The notes beneath the pieces are model-generated. The model saw nothing but the letters and a program-made list of their open reading frames with translations, had not been told where the DNA came from and ran no database searches. DNA of 64,000 nt from positions 25,052,619-25,116,618 of the forward strand of contig JASFXZ010000001.1 in NCBI GenBank assembly GCA_032209605.1, given 5' to 3'. How positions within the stretch are numbered: the stretch's first letter is position 1; each line of letters starts with the position of its first letter. The position numbers and the translations under genes were made by a program. Below are positions 1-12,000 of the stretch, piece by piece. Source of the DNA: Mactromeris polynyma (lineage: Eukaryota > Mollusca > Bivalvia > Venerida > Mactridae).

Positions 1-1014
1 GGTTGTTTTTGAAATTTACGCGCTTTTAAAAGTGTCATAGTGTATATTGGGGGGTGCTAATATAATTGTATATCATTCGGGTGATGACGGTTTGTCTCTT
101 CAATAATCCGATAATTACTGACTGTTTGAAAAAGTTTGATAATTCATAGTGTCAAATAGAAGAAAATAGGTGTCTTGTCGTTGGTAATTTTGTTGTTGAC
201 GAAAGGTGTAAAAAGTAGGCAGTTAAAACCACAGACAGGGACTTGAGTTAAAGACTCGCTTTTTAATTAGGGAAGATCAAAGCGGGGATTGTGCAAAGAA
301 ACATGCCGAAAAAATGGGGTCATGGGAAACAACATAATTTGCATACTAATTTTTCACATAGATCGTATCATCCAATCAAAATGACATATTACTCAAAGTA
401 CTACGAGTAAATGTATTTTGATTGGTTCGATTTTTAATTAAGTACTCGATATTCAAAAATAAGACAACTTTAGACAAATATTTTTGTCTCGACACTTCAC
501 AAAGATATTCATAAGCACGAATGTTGACATTCAGATGATAATCTATTTACTGCAATAACTTCCTTCTCCAGAGTCTTAACTTCCGGTGAAAACGAAAGTA
601 GAATACACGTAGCACGTAAGGAAATATGATTTTTTTTTTAAATTGTCTAAGTTTTGACGTTCGAATATTCGTTCGAAAGGCTGAACGAATATTCGAATAC
701 CTGATTTGCTATTCGTTGACCTCCCTAATTATAACACATTTTTCTTATTCTACTTACCTAATCAAATGTTTATGTCTGATCAGTACAAGTTATTAAACTA
801 TCAGTTAATGAGAATTTTTCATGCATATAGATTTGCCCTTGTCTGTCCGTCTGCCTGTCGGTCCTTCCATCCGTCACAATATCTTGTTTCACTCATATCT
901 CAAAAAGATTATGAGCCAGAGTCATAAAACTTTACAGGAACGTTCACCGGCCTGTTTAGTTGTGCACCTGGTGTTTCATATTTGGCTGTTATGTTTGAGT
1001 TATTCTCCATGACT
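1..1014. other. Left-edge non-coding DNA
   Basis: AT-rich sequence with no exon I can support. Positions 727-830 match a second copy near 27990-28095 and therefore belong to a dispersed repeat. The short palindromic stretch around 655-715 (repeated 'gaatattcg' motifs) may be a MITE end. If the plus-strand gene at 5916 extends left, this may be part of one of its introns. Confidence 0.5.
727..830. repeat. Dispersed repeat, copy 1
   Basis: About 100 bp resembling 27990-28095: both contain 'acttaccta' followed a few bases later by 'aaatgtt.atgtctg.tca.tacaagt' and 'actatcagtta'. The copies differ by scattered substitutions, so this is an old interspersed element. I cannot assign a family. Confidence 0.6.
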
Positions 1015-3386
1015 TACATGGATACAGTTGTAGAAGTGAGTATGTGATGTTGTGATGATCCATTATAATGCAGAAAACATGGAACAGTTGTAGAAGCGAG
1101 TTTGTTGTATGTGATGTTGTGATGATCCATGATATGCAGAAAACATGGAACAGTTGTAGAAGCGAGTTTGTTGTATGTGATGATCGATTATAATGCAGAA
1201 AACATGGAACAGTTGTAGAAGCGAGTTTGTTGTATGTGATGTTGTGATGATCCATTATAATGCAGAAAACATGGAACAGTTGTAGAAGCGAGTTTGTTGT
1301 ATGTGATGATCGATTATAATGCAGAAAACATGGAACAGTTGTAGAAGCGAGTTTGTTGTATGTGATGATCGATTATAATGCAGAAAACATGGAACAGTTG
1401 TAGAAGCGAGTTTGTTGTATGTGATGATCGATTATAATGCAGAAAACATGGAACAGTTGTAGAAGCGAGTTTGTTGTATGTGATGATCGATTATAATGCA
1501 GAAAACATGGATACAGTTGTAGAAGCGAGTTTGTTGTATGTGATGTTGTGATGATCGATTATAATGCAGAAAACATGGATACAGTTGTAGAAGCGAGTTT
1601 GTTGTATGTGATGTTCCATTATAATGCAGAAAACATGGAACAGTTGTAGAAGCGAGTTTGTTGTATGTGATGATCGATTATAATGCAGAAAACATGGAAC
1701 AGTTGTAGAAGCGAGTTTGTTGTATGTGATGATCCATTATAATGCAGAAAACATGGATACAGTTGTAGAAGCGAGTTTGTTGTATGTGATGTTGTGATGA
1801 TCGATTATAATGCAGAAAACATGGATACAGTTGTAGAAGCGAGTTTGTTGTATGTGATGTTCCATTATAATGCAGAAAACATGGAACAGTTGTAGAAGCG
1901 AGTTTGTTGTATGTGATGTTGTGATGATCGATTATAATGCAGAAAACATGGATACAGTTGTAGAAGCGAGTTTGTTGTATGTGATGATCCATTATAATGC
2001 AGAAAACATGGAACAGTTGTAGAAGCGAGTTTGTTGTATGTGATGATCCATTATAATGCAGAAAACATGGATACAGTTGTAGAAGCGAGTATGTTGTATG
2101 TGATGTTGTGATGATCCATTATAATGCAGAAAACATGGATACAGTTGTAGAAGCGAGTTTGTTGTATGTGATGTTGTGATGATCGATTATAATGCAGAAA
2201 ACATGGATACAGTTGTAGAAGCGAGTTTGTTGTATGTGATGTTGTGATGATCCATTATAATGCAGAAAACATGGATACAGTTGTAGAAGCGAGTTTGTTG
2301 TATGTGATGTTGTGATGATCCATTATAATGCAGAAAACATGGATACAGTTGTAGAAGCGAGTATGTTGTATGTGATGTTGTGATGATCGATTATAATGCA
2401 GAAAACATGGATACAGTTGTAGAAGCGAATTTGTTGTATGTGATGTTGTAATGATCCATTATAATGCAGAAAACATGGATACAGTTGTAGAAGCGAGTAT
2501 GTTGTATGTGATGTTGTGATGATCCATTATAATGCAGAAAACATGGAACAGTTGTAGAAGCGAGTATGTTGTATGTGATGTTGTGATGATCCATAATAAT
2601 GCAGAAGACATGGATACAGTTGTAGAAGCGAGTTTGTTGTATGTGATGTTGTGATGATCGATTATAATGCAGAAAACATGGATACAGTTGTAGAAGCGAG
2701 TTTGTTGTATGTGATGTTGTGATGATCGATTATAATGCAGAAAACATGGATACAGTTGTAGAAGCGAGTTTGTTGTATGTGATGTTGTGATGATCCATTA
2801 TAATGCAGAAAACATGGATACAGTTGTAGAAGCGAGTTTGTTGTATGTGATGATCCATTATAATGCAGAAAACATGGATACAGTTGTAGAAGCGAGTTTG
2901 TTGTATGTGATGATCCATTATAATGCAGAAAACATGGATACAGTTGTAGAAGCGAGTTTGTTGTATGTGATGTTGTGATGATCCATTATAATGCAGAAAA
3001 CATGGATACAGTTGTAGAAGCGAGTTTGTTGTATGTGATGATCCATTATAATGCAGAAAACATGGAACAGTTGTAGAAGCGAGTATGTTGTATGTGATGA
3101 TCCATTATAATGCAGAAAACATGGAACAGTTGTAGAAGCGAGTATGTTGTATGTGATGATCCATTATAATGCAGAAAACATGGAACAGTTGTAGAAGCGA
3201 GTATGTTGTATGTGATGATCCATTATAATGCAGAAAACATGGAACAGTTGTAGAAGCGAGTTTGTTGTATGTGATGATCCATAATAATGCAGAAAACATG
3301 GATACAGTTGTAGAAGCGAGTTTGTTGTATGTGATGATCCATTATAATGCAGAAAACATGGAACAGTTGTAGAAGCGAGTATGTTG
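1015..3386. repeat. Minisatellite 1, 59-68 bp unit
   Basis: About 38 tandem copies. Each unit contains 'ataatgcagaaaacatgg', 'cagttgtagaagcgagt' and 'ttgttgtatgtgat'. Length differs through two modular indels: 'gaacagt' versus 'gatacagt' (+1) and an optional 'gttgtgat' (+8). Point variants (gatccat/gatcgat, gagttt/gagtat) are interspersed along the array. The right end at about 3386 joins directly to the 3' end of the broken piggyBac gene. Stop-free stretches on both strands are by-products of the repeat. Confidence 0.97.
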
Positions 3387-5029
3387 CCTTGCAGCTGCAG
3401 TTTTGTAGTCATTGCATGTGTGGTATATCCTGAAGCAGTCTGTTGGACACATGGGAATGTTACATTCACCACAGTAAAAACTAGTCTGTACTCTCTTCCA
3501 TCCGCGCAATATTCTGTCGCTGCACACGGAGCATTCTGGTCGATGCTTTTTGTTCACATACTGGGCTGGAAAGTGTCGTTCTGTAAGACCTCCGGGCTTC
3601 TTAGTTGTACACGGATGACCCTCCGTGTTTGTCTTTGAAGTGTCCCATCCTTCTAGTAGGCCATCAATAACCCTCTCTCGAAAAACCCGCGCTGGCAGCG
3701 CCATCTCGCCTTTCTTCTTACACTCAGCCTGGTACAGAATATACCCGTTAACCAAGGCCACTTCGCGAATTCGGTGGTAGACTGAAAAATTCCATTTTGT
3801 TGATTTGTGGGGGTATGCATGAGTACCAAGTTTTTTATGAAGGATATCAACACCGTTCATATGCTGATTATATGCGTCCCCCCATCACAGGTTTTTCCAC
3901 CACACGGTATCCATGATCACCTCGTTTTGCCCGAACACGCTTGTCTATCGTCAGGTCTGTGTGGACTGTGCTTATAAATTGCATACGTTTAGTGTCCATC
4001 ATCACACACGTCACAATATCTTCTTCCGATGATTTCATGAAGACAGGTGGGTCGCCTTTTAGCAGGTTGAGTTGTCGAGGTTGAATCTCCCGTGGCATGT
4101 GTTTCCATATACAGCACATGACCATTATTTTCATACCCTTTGATGAGCCTCATAACAACCTGCTCTGTCATTGATAAGTGACTTGCAGGATTCATTTCAA
4201 ATGTCCCTTTCCCCGTATAAATCAACAATCGCAGAGCGTAGCCAGTGTTGCTCTCACAGAGTGCAAATGTCTTCAGTCCCCATTTAGTTGGTTTATTTGG
4301 CATATATTGCCTGAAGAAGACTCGTCCCTTAAACTTGATCATGGACTCGTCAACAGCAAGTTCTTTGTCAGGTTTGTAGATGGCGTTATAGATATCGTCC
4401 ACAATGTTCAGAACTGGTCTGACTTTGAATTAGGCATCATAGCCGTCTTCACCTCTGGGCACTCTCATAGGATTGTCATTGAAATGGAGGAATGAGCTAA
4501 ATATTTCGAACCTGTTTCGAGACATTACATTTCCAAACTTACTTTGAAGCAGCCAGTAAGTTCTCCAATTGTCTTCAATTTCTGGCCGTTCACACAAGCC
4601 CGTTGCAATTTGAAGGGCAACATACGCTTCATACTTCAGCGGTATATGTACCTGTCCACTTCCTGTATCTGGAGTGCCTTGGAAGGTCTGGATGCTCTGT
4701 GAAATATTGTTCAGCATAAAGATTAGTCTTTAACACTATAAGCTCAAACAGCTCTTCAGGGAAACTTAACTTGAAGAAGTCAGTACAAGTGAACCCGTCA
4801 GTATCAACAAGTATTCCCGGTCTGGTCAGTGGGTCTTGCAGCCAGTCAGCTTCATACGGGTCTTCGATGTTGTATGTTTCCCACCAGATATCGACTTGTG
4901 GTACCTGTGGTTCAGCTTCCTGGTGGTCTTCGGCCTCGCTGTCGCTTGGTATCTGACGCTGCTCGTCATTGTCGACTATTGTGTCATGCCCATACACAGA
5001 GTCATCATCGCTGACGTTTTCATCATTCT
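3387..5029 (-). pseudogene. Broken piggyBac-family transposase
   Basis: On the minus strand, fragments in several frames read as a PGBD-type DDE transposase: an acidic N-terminus (about 4900-5029), an 'NLYAEQYF'/'RKWTGTYT' segment (about 4640-4740), 'YVALQIATGL' (about 4600), 'DESMIKFKGR' with the first catalytic Asp (about 4335), 'NGVDILHKKLG' with the third Asp (about 3850), 'KSTKWNFSVYHR', and a Cys-rich C-terminal finger (CxxC..CxxC..C, about 3410-3530). Breaks: a frameshift near 4635, an in-frame TAA near 4430, a junction near 4105 where the second catalytic Asp region is missing, and a frameshift in a run of six C near 3880. The 5' end begins just after a 'cttttcag', so an upstream exon is possible. 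The 3' end runs into minisatellite 1. It cannot encode an active enzyme. Confidence 0.9.
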
Positions 5030-5915
5030 GAAAAGAAAAAATGCATCGTTAATTTAATTTTGATGAAAAAATCGACAATCAGTAAATAATTAACATTGAA
5101 TCTTGATTTAAATGTTTATTTTGTGGTATACCTCTATAAACTTGTGATATGGTCTATCGCTTGATGTAGTCTTTTAGACTGTATGTGTTGAAAGTTTGTT
5201 GCCTTGTTTTGTTTTCTGTGTAGAAAATAGGCATTTATAAGACTGCAAAGTCTGAGATCATAGTAGCCTAGTTTAATCTACAAATAATGGATAAAATGAA
5301 TCAACATTGAGGATGCTACTTAACTGGGACATTGGTAGGTTAATGGAGATAATTGAACAAAGTATTTGATGTCCACAAACTAGGACTATATCTGTGATAA
5401 ATGTGGCTAGCATGAAGGATTTGAAGTAATGTTTCTAATACTGAATGCATGAATGTTTATATTTGACATTGGACCTAATTACAAACATGTTGCAGACTGT
5501 ATGTTAAAATTTAGTTTGTAAGTCGTTGTAATTATAAAAATAGAGAATACAATCAGACTGTAGAGTAGAGAGTTGTCAGTTCTGACTGATCATGTCATTT
5601 ATATACAGTAAAGCATAACTGTTTAAGGTCATTGAATACCTGTGATTAGAATTGTTGGTGGAAACGTCTTGATATTGCTTTAAATCTCCTGCATGGTAAT
5701 AAATGAGAATTTGTTGTACTTGGTGACTTATTCATGATGTTTGCTGTATGTTTGTGTCCAGGGGATTCAAATGGTTATTGCATTTATATAGTTACAGGGC
5801 ACTTGTTTGGCCAGTGTGGGGCCCTTGATAGCACCATTCTCCTATTAGAAAATGTATGTCCCTTGATGATATCTGTTTCCAAAAAAATTATAATAGTGAG
5901 ATGTAATACTTTCAG
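5030..5915. other. Non-coding DNA before first visible PELP1 exon
   Basis: AT-rich sequence with no convincing exon, repeat or RNA gene. Presumably intron sequence of the PELP1-like gene, because the exon at 5916 starts inside the conserved domain. Confidence 0.45.
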
Positions 5916-6065
5916 GGTCATTGTGCACTCCCTGTTTATTCGGCATGTTGTCAAATACTCGGACAAATTATCATCCAGTCAAAGAACTTCTCTGATTTAA
6001 CAAGAGAGCTAACTACATCAGTATTGCCACAGTTACTGCCCTTGCTGATTTCAGCACCATTTGAG
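5916..6065 (+). CDS. PELP1: PELP1 exon 1 (first visible)
   Basis: Acceptor 'tactttcag', donor 'gtgagt'; 50 codons in phase 0. Encodes a helical segment with 'LTTSVLPQLLPLLISAPFE', including an LPQLL motif. It starts inside the RIX1-like domain, so earlier exons must exist. Confidence 0.8.
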
Positions 6066-9000
6066 GTGAGTTTACCTAATTGTTTATACTGTTTTATGAT
6101 TAATATTGATTGTAAGTAAAGTTATCAACATAAAATTTGATATTGAGATTGGTTACAAATTAAGTGCATAGTTGGAGATATTACTACACCTCCTATTTGC
6201 ATAAGTCTGTTAATATTGCTTCTTAAGAATGCTTTGCTGCTGATGTAATACTTAGCAACATAGGTAAACCAATTTAATTGCTTTAGATATTCTTTCAAAC
6301 TTAGCTATATAACCAAGTATCACAGTAAGTTTAACATTTTATCCAAATTAACAAGGTGATTGGGCAGGTTTGCTCTGAAAATCAATTACAGTAAAACCTC
6401 ACTTAAAGACCACCTCAATAATAAGAACACCTGACAATTATGAACACACTTTTTTAAGTCTATTTTCACTGTTTTGCGCTATATTCATCCTCAATATTAA
6501 ATCCACCTCAATTTAAAGACCAGTTTTTAAGGGTCTCTAGGGTGATCTTATTATTGAGGTCCTACTGTACAAGAAATTATGCATATTAGGCATTCACTGA
6601 CTGAAGCGATAATCTTGTATAATGATCGTGATATAACAATGATCTTACTGCATTCTAGGTATGTGAGTCAGCTCTGTGTTGTATCAATCACTGTATTAGG
6701 ACATACCCAGGACCCATTGGTCCTTTCAAAAATAAGATAGAAGCTGTAGTTCTTAGACAGCTGGAAACTTGTACAACATCTCGGGTAAGTCGGTTTCTTC
6801 AGGCCCCTATTTTACAAAAATCCTTACGTTTATTAACATACCTAAGTATGGTAATTTGCTAAGTATCACACTTTTAAAAGTATATGTTATTTAAGTACAT
6901 TTCCTGAAACATGTCTTGCTTATCCAGTTGGCTTTACAAATTTGATATTCTATGGACCAAAAGTACAATGTAGATTGAAGGATATCGTATATTATTTCCC
7001 TAAACTAAGTACAAATGATTACTTAGTATGTCTGTGAACTGCATTTTTACCAATGATCAGCTGATCAAAATAATAGCCTTAGGAATACTGCTAGGAATTT
7101 ACTTAAGCATGTACTTATTTTTGTGAAATTGGGGCCAGGCTTGTGTTGATTTTGGATACTATTAGACTGTCAGGACTGGACTGGTCTTGAATCACGACTA
7201 TTGGACTGTCAGGACTAGGCTGATCTTGAATCATGACTATTGGACTGTCAGGACTAGGCTGATCTTGAATCACAACTATTAATCTATCAGGACTGGACTG
7301 GTCTTGAATCACGACTATTAGACTGTCAGGACTGGACTGATCTTGAATCACGACTATTGGACTGTAAGGACTAGACTGGTTCTAAATCAGGACTATTGGA
7401 CTGTCAGGACTGGACTGGTTCTTAATCATGACTGTTGGACTGTAAGGACTGGACTGGTTCTGAATCAGGACTATTAGACTTCAGGACTGGACTGGTTCTG
7501 GACTAAACTGGTTCTGAAACACAACTATTAATCTATCAGGACTGGACTGGTCTTGAATCACGACTACTAGACTGTCAGGACTGGACTGGTCTTGAATCAC
7601 GACTATTGGACTGTCAGGACTAGACTGGTTCTGAATCAGGACTATTGGACTGTCAGGGCTGGACTGGTTCTGAATCAGGACTATTAGACTGTCAGGACTA
7701 GACTGGTTCTGAATCATGACTTTTGGACTGTCAGGACTGGACTGGTTCTGAATCATGACTATTAGACTGTCAGGACTGTACTGGTTCTGAATCATGACTA
7801 TAAGACTGTCAGGACTAGACTGGTTCTGAATCAGGACTATTAGACTGTCAGGACTGGACTGGTTCTGAATCATGACTATTAGACTGTCAGGACTGGACTG
7901 GTTCTGCATCATGACTATTAGACTGTCAGGACTGGACTGGTTCTGAATCATGACTATTAGACTGTCAGGACTAGACTGGTTCTGAATCATGACTATTAGA
8001 CTGTCAGGACTGGACTGGTTCTAAATCATGACTATTGGACTGTCAGGACTGGACTGGTTCTGAATCATGACTATTAGACTGTCAGGACTGGACTGGTTCT
8101 GAATCATGACTATTAGACTGTCAGGACTGGACTGGTTCTGAATCATGACTATTAGACTGTCAGGACTGGACTGGTTCTGAATCATGACTATTGGACTGTC
8201 AGGACTGGACTGGTTCTGAATCATGACTATTGGACTGTCAGGACTGGACTGGTTCTGAATCAGGACTATTAGTCTATCAGGACTGGCCTGGTTTTGATTA
8301 TGAGCATATAGTTTTTGAATAGTTTATATTCCACCATTTTGTTTGTTAGAATATTGTATTGACTTGCTCAGGGCTCTAGAAATCCAGAAGCCCAAGCACA
8401 AGTCTAATTGCCGATTCGGGCTACCAACAGTAGAGTTGGACTTAGTTTGGGACTAGTCTGTTATGAACGACTGCTTAACTGTCAATACATACCCTACCCT
8501 ATTCTATGCTTGTTTTTGTGTGTATGGTATCTGGCATGTAACAGAGCATTATTTAATGATTTGATTCCATTGTACAGACTGTTTACATATTACCATACCA
8601 ATCATAAATTTAGGAACACTATTGCTGTAAATTTCTAGTTTAAGACCATATTATATAACTGATTTGCCTTAAATACTGGTCAGGGGTCTCCATAGCCAAT
8701 TGGTAATGATCTTTTGACTCTCACCGCTGTGGTTTCTAATCCCACCCTGGATGTAGAACTTGCAATGAGGAAGCTGCCCAACTGGCTTACAGACAGTTCT
8801 ACCCTAAAGTATGCTAGAAACATGCCTGGCTATCCTCAACTCTAACAGCTGAAATAGTCATAACACCAACCTGACTGTTTTCTAGTTTAGAGCCCTATCA
8901 CAATGAGCCCTATCACAATGAGCCCCATCACAATGAGCCCCATCACAATGAGCCCCATCAAAATGAGCCCCATCACAATGAGCCCCATCACAATGAGCCC

Positions 9001-12000
9001 CATCACAATGAGCCCCATCACAATGAGCCCCATCACAATGAGCCCTATCACAATGAGCCCCATCACAATGAGCCCCATCACAATGAGCCCCATCACAATG
9101 AGCCCCATCACAATGAGCCCCATCACAATGAGCCCCATCACAATGAGCCCCATCACAATGAGCCCTATCACAATGAGCCCCATCACAATGAGCCCCATCA
9201 CAATGAGCCCCATCACAATGAGCCCCATCACAATGAGCCCCATCACAATGAGCCCCATCACAATGAGCCCCATCACAATGAGCCCCATCACAATGAGCCC
9301 CATCACAATGAGCCCCATCACAATGAGCCCCATCACAATGAGCCCCATCACAATGAGCCCTATCACAATGAGCCCCATCACAGACAATTCATGGTAGATA
9401 GTCTTGATTTTATTTTGTCAAAATGTATTTAAGAACCAATATGAGAAAATTGGTGACAAATGCCTTCATACAGCTTTACTCTACAAGTCTGAGTTGACAC
9501 TTTTCTTACATGTTTCCTGAAACACAAATACACGAGTCCAATACTGATATGACCTATCTTGACCTATGTGTTAGCATTGGAAACACCTGTATCGGATTTC
9601 GTTTTTGCGAGGAAATTAAAGGAAAAAAATGATTCTGTGTTTTTAGAGAACGACTGTATTAAGGCAATAACACGCCATTTTCTTCAAATTACTAATTAGC
9701 ATATATTGACAAAAAATCTAAAAAATCTACCTTTAAACACTGGTCCACTGTTATACATGACGATTAAACACTGGTCCACTGTTATACATGACGGTTAAAC
9801 ACTGGTCCACTGTTATACATGACGATTAAACACTGGTCCACTGTTATACATGACGATTAAACACTGGTCCACTGTTATACATGACGGTTAAATACACAGT
9901 TCAGGTATTATCATTGCTATTTTTTCTCCATATTTCAGACTGTATATGAGTGTTTCGCATTGATAACTAGATGTGGACCCGGAGGTTCTGGTGGTATAAA
10001 ATATACAGAAGCTTGGACACAACAATGTGACCAAACACTCAGCAGTCTGGAGAATACCTTGACTCAGCTCTATGATGGCATTGAAACAAGTAAATATTTG
10101 AATACATGTAGTTTCTGAAAAATGTCACTATTTTGTAGCATAATGTTTAATTAAATTTTCTCAACATGTATTCAAGCACAATGGTCATTAATAATTGTTT
10201 ATACTACTACAGTAAAACCTCAATAATAAGACCACCCTTGAGACCCTTGAAAGATTGTCTTGACCCATTGAAAGCTGGTCTTGAGCCTTGAAAGCTGCTC
10301 TTGAGCCTTGAAAGCTGCTCTTGATCCTTGAAAGCTGCTCTTGAGCCTTGAAAGCTGCTCTTGAGCCTTGAAAGCTGCTCTTGAGCCTTGAAAGCTGCTC
10401 TTGAGCCTTGAAAGCTAGTATTTTTAGTGAGTTGGTCTTCATATTCAGGTTGAATAAAGAGCAAAAAAGATAAATTGGATTTGAAAATTGTTTCTTATTA
10501 TTGATGTGGTCTTTAAGTGATGTTTTGTTGTAAAATCACTGTAAGTCAGTTATTAAACTCAAGAGTTTATTTATGTTAATTGACCTACTCACTAATTCAT
10601 AATACCAGCAGAATTTACTTACATTTAACACCTGAACTTAATCAAAGCGCTGAAAGTGCAGAAAGACTGGGGCAGTCGAAGTTTCTTGTGACCCGTAAAG
10701 ACTTCTCAGACAGAGATTGTAGAAGCATTGTGAACTTCTTAGGATGAATGCCGTTGGTCAGCAGATGACCTCTATCATTTTGGGGTTGAAGGTGAAGGTC
10801 ATGATGGCATTGTGATTCTAGATGTCTACAATGTTTCTGTTGAGCATGTTGTCATTATACTATTTGTGCCATAGCGTGTCAGTGAGTCTGTGACTTTACC
10901 CTCCAACTGTTGACTGAAATGTTATTCAAGTTTACTGTGTTCAAATATGCAAGTGATGTATGTAAGTATAGTAACATACTTCCTGATCGGGATGCTCTGT
11001 TAGGTAATCCCCCAAATTCTTTTCTGGGAAATTTCTCCTGCCTTCATACCTGCTTGGTATTCAACAATTGGAGGATTATGCAGTAAATTGTTAGAACAAA
11101 TCTAATGTAGCAGTTGTATTGATCTCTCAGCTAAGCTGTATATTTGTTCTTTACTCATCGTTTTCAGGGTTCAGTTCTCTACAGAATAAGGAATGTTTGA
11201 ATTTATCTACCATTGAATCTTCGTCAAGTAATAGAGTAACTTCCCTTGTTTCAAGATGGCAGACATTATCAGGATGTTTGCAAGCTCTTCTTAGGTTTGT
11301 ATCATGATAATAAACAATGAATGTAAGACAATATTACCGGGTGACCAACCTATTTGAGGTCAAATTTATGGCTAACCAAAACAATACGGGCAAGTCTGGA
11401 AAATTCTATGGAATAGTCCCATTCTGGCATTAAATGTTACTTATATCGATCATTATCCTTTTTTGGGTTTAATTTTTTTGCATCTACTGGAAATAGGATT
11501 TTGTGCTGGTAATTGTCATTGCATAAATGCTACCAAGGCTTGATATATGACCAAGATATATTTCCAATTTAGAAACCATGGCACTTGTATAGACAACAAA
11601 CACTTCTCTACTTGCCCAGTCAAATGATTTCATTGTGCACTATGAAGTGTAATAAAGAATTCTTTTTTTCTAGCAATACTGCTGGCTAATGCCATCTTAA
11701 CTTCATATGTGGATCCAGCAATTTACGTCGGGGGGGGGGGGGGTCCAGGAAGGCCCTTAAATGTGGTACACCTCTTGATCTTCAATTATATATGGATAAC
11801 CCTATTTTGCCAAAATATCAGGTGGAGTCTAGACCCCAGCCCCCACCTCTGGATCTGCATGTGAACTTCATTCAACTATAGGCAGGGTTTGACTTGACAC
11901 ATATTTTGTATTTACAGAGTGGATATGTTCAGTACAGTGAAGGTACCTGTAGATACTGTAATACAGCTTGTATGTAGATGTTTATCTGTTAATTCTAATA

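Noticed and set aside
3342..3860. Intact small zinc-finger protein on the minus strand
   Set aside because: It is the C-terminal piece of the broken piggyBac transposase and its last residues are minisatellite translation.
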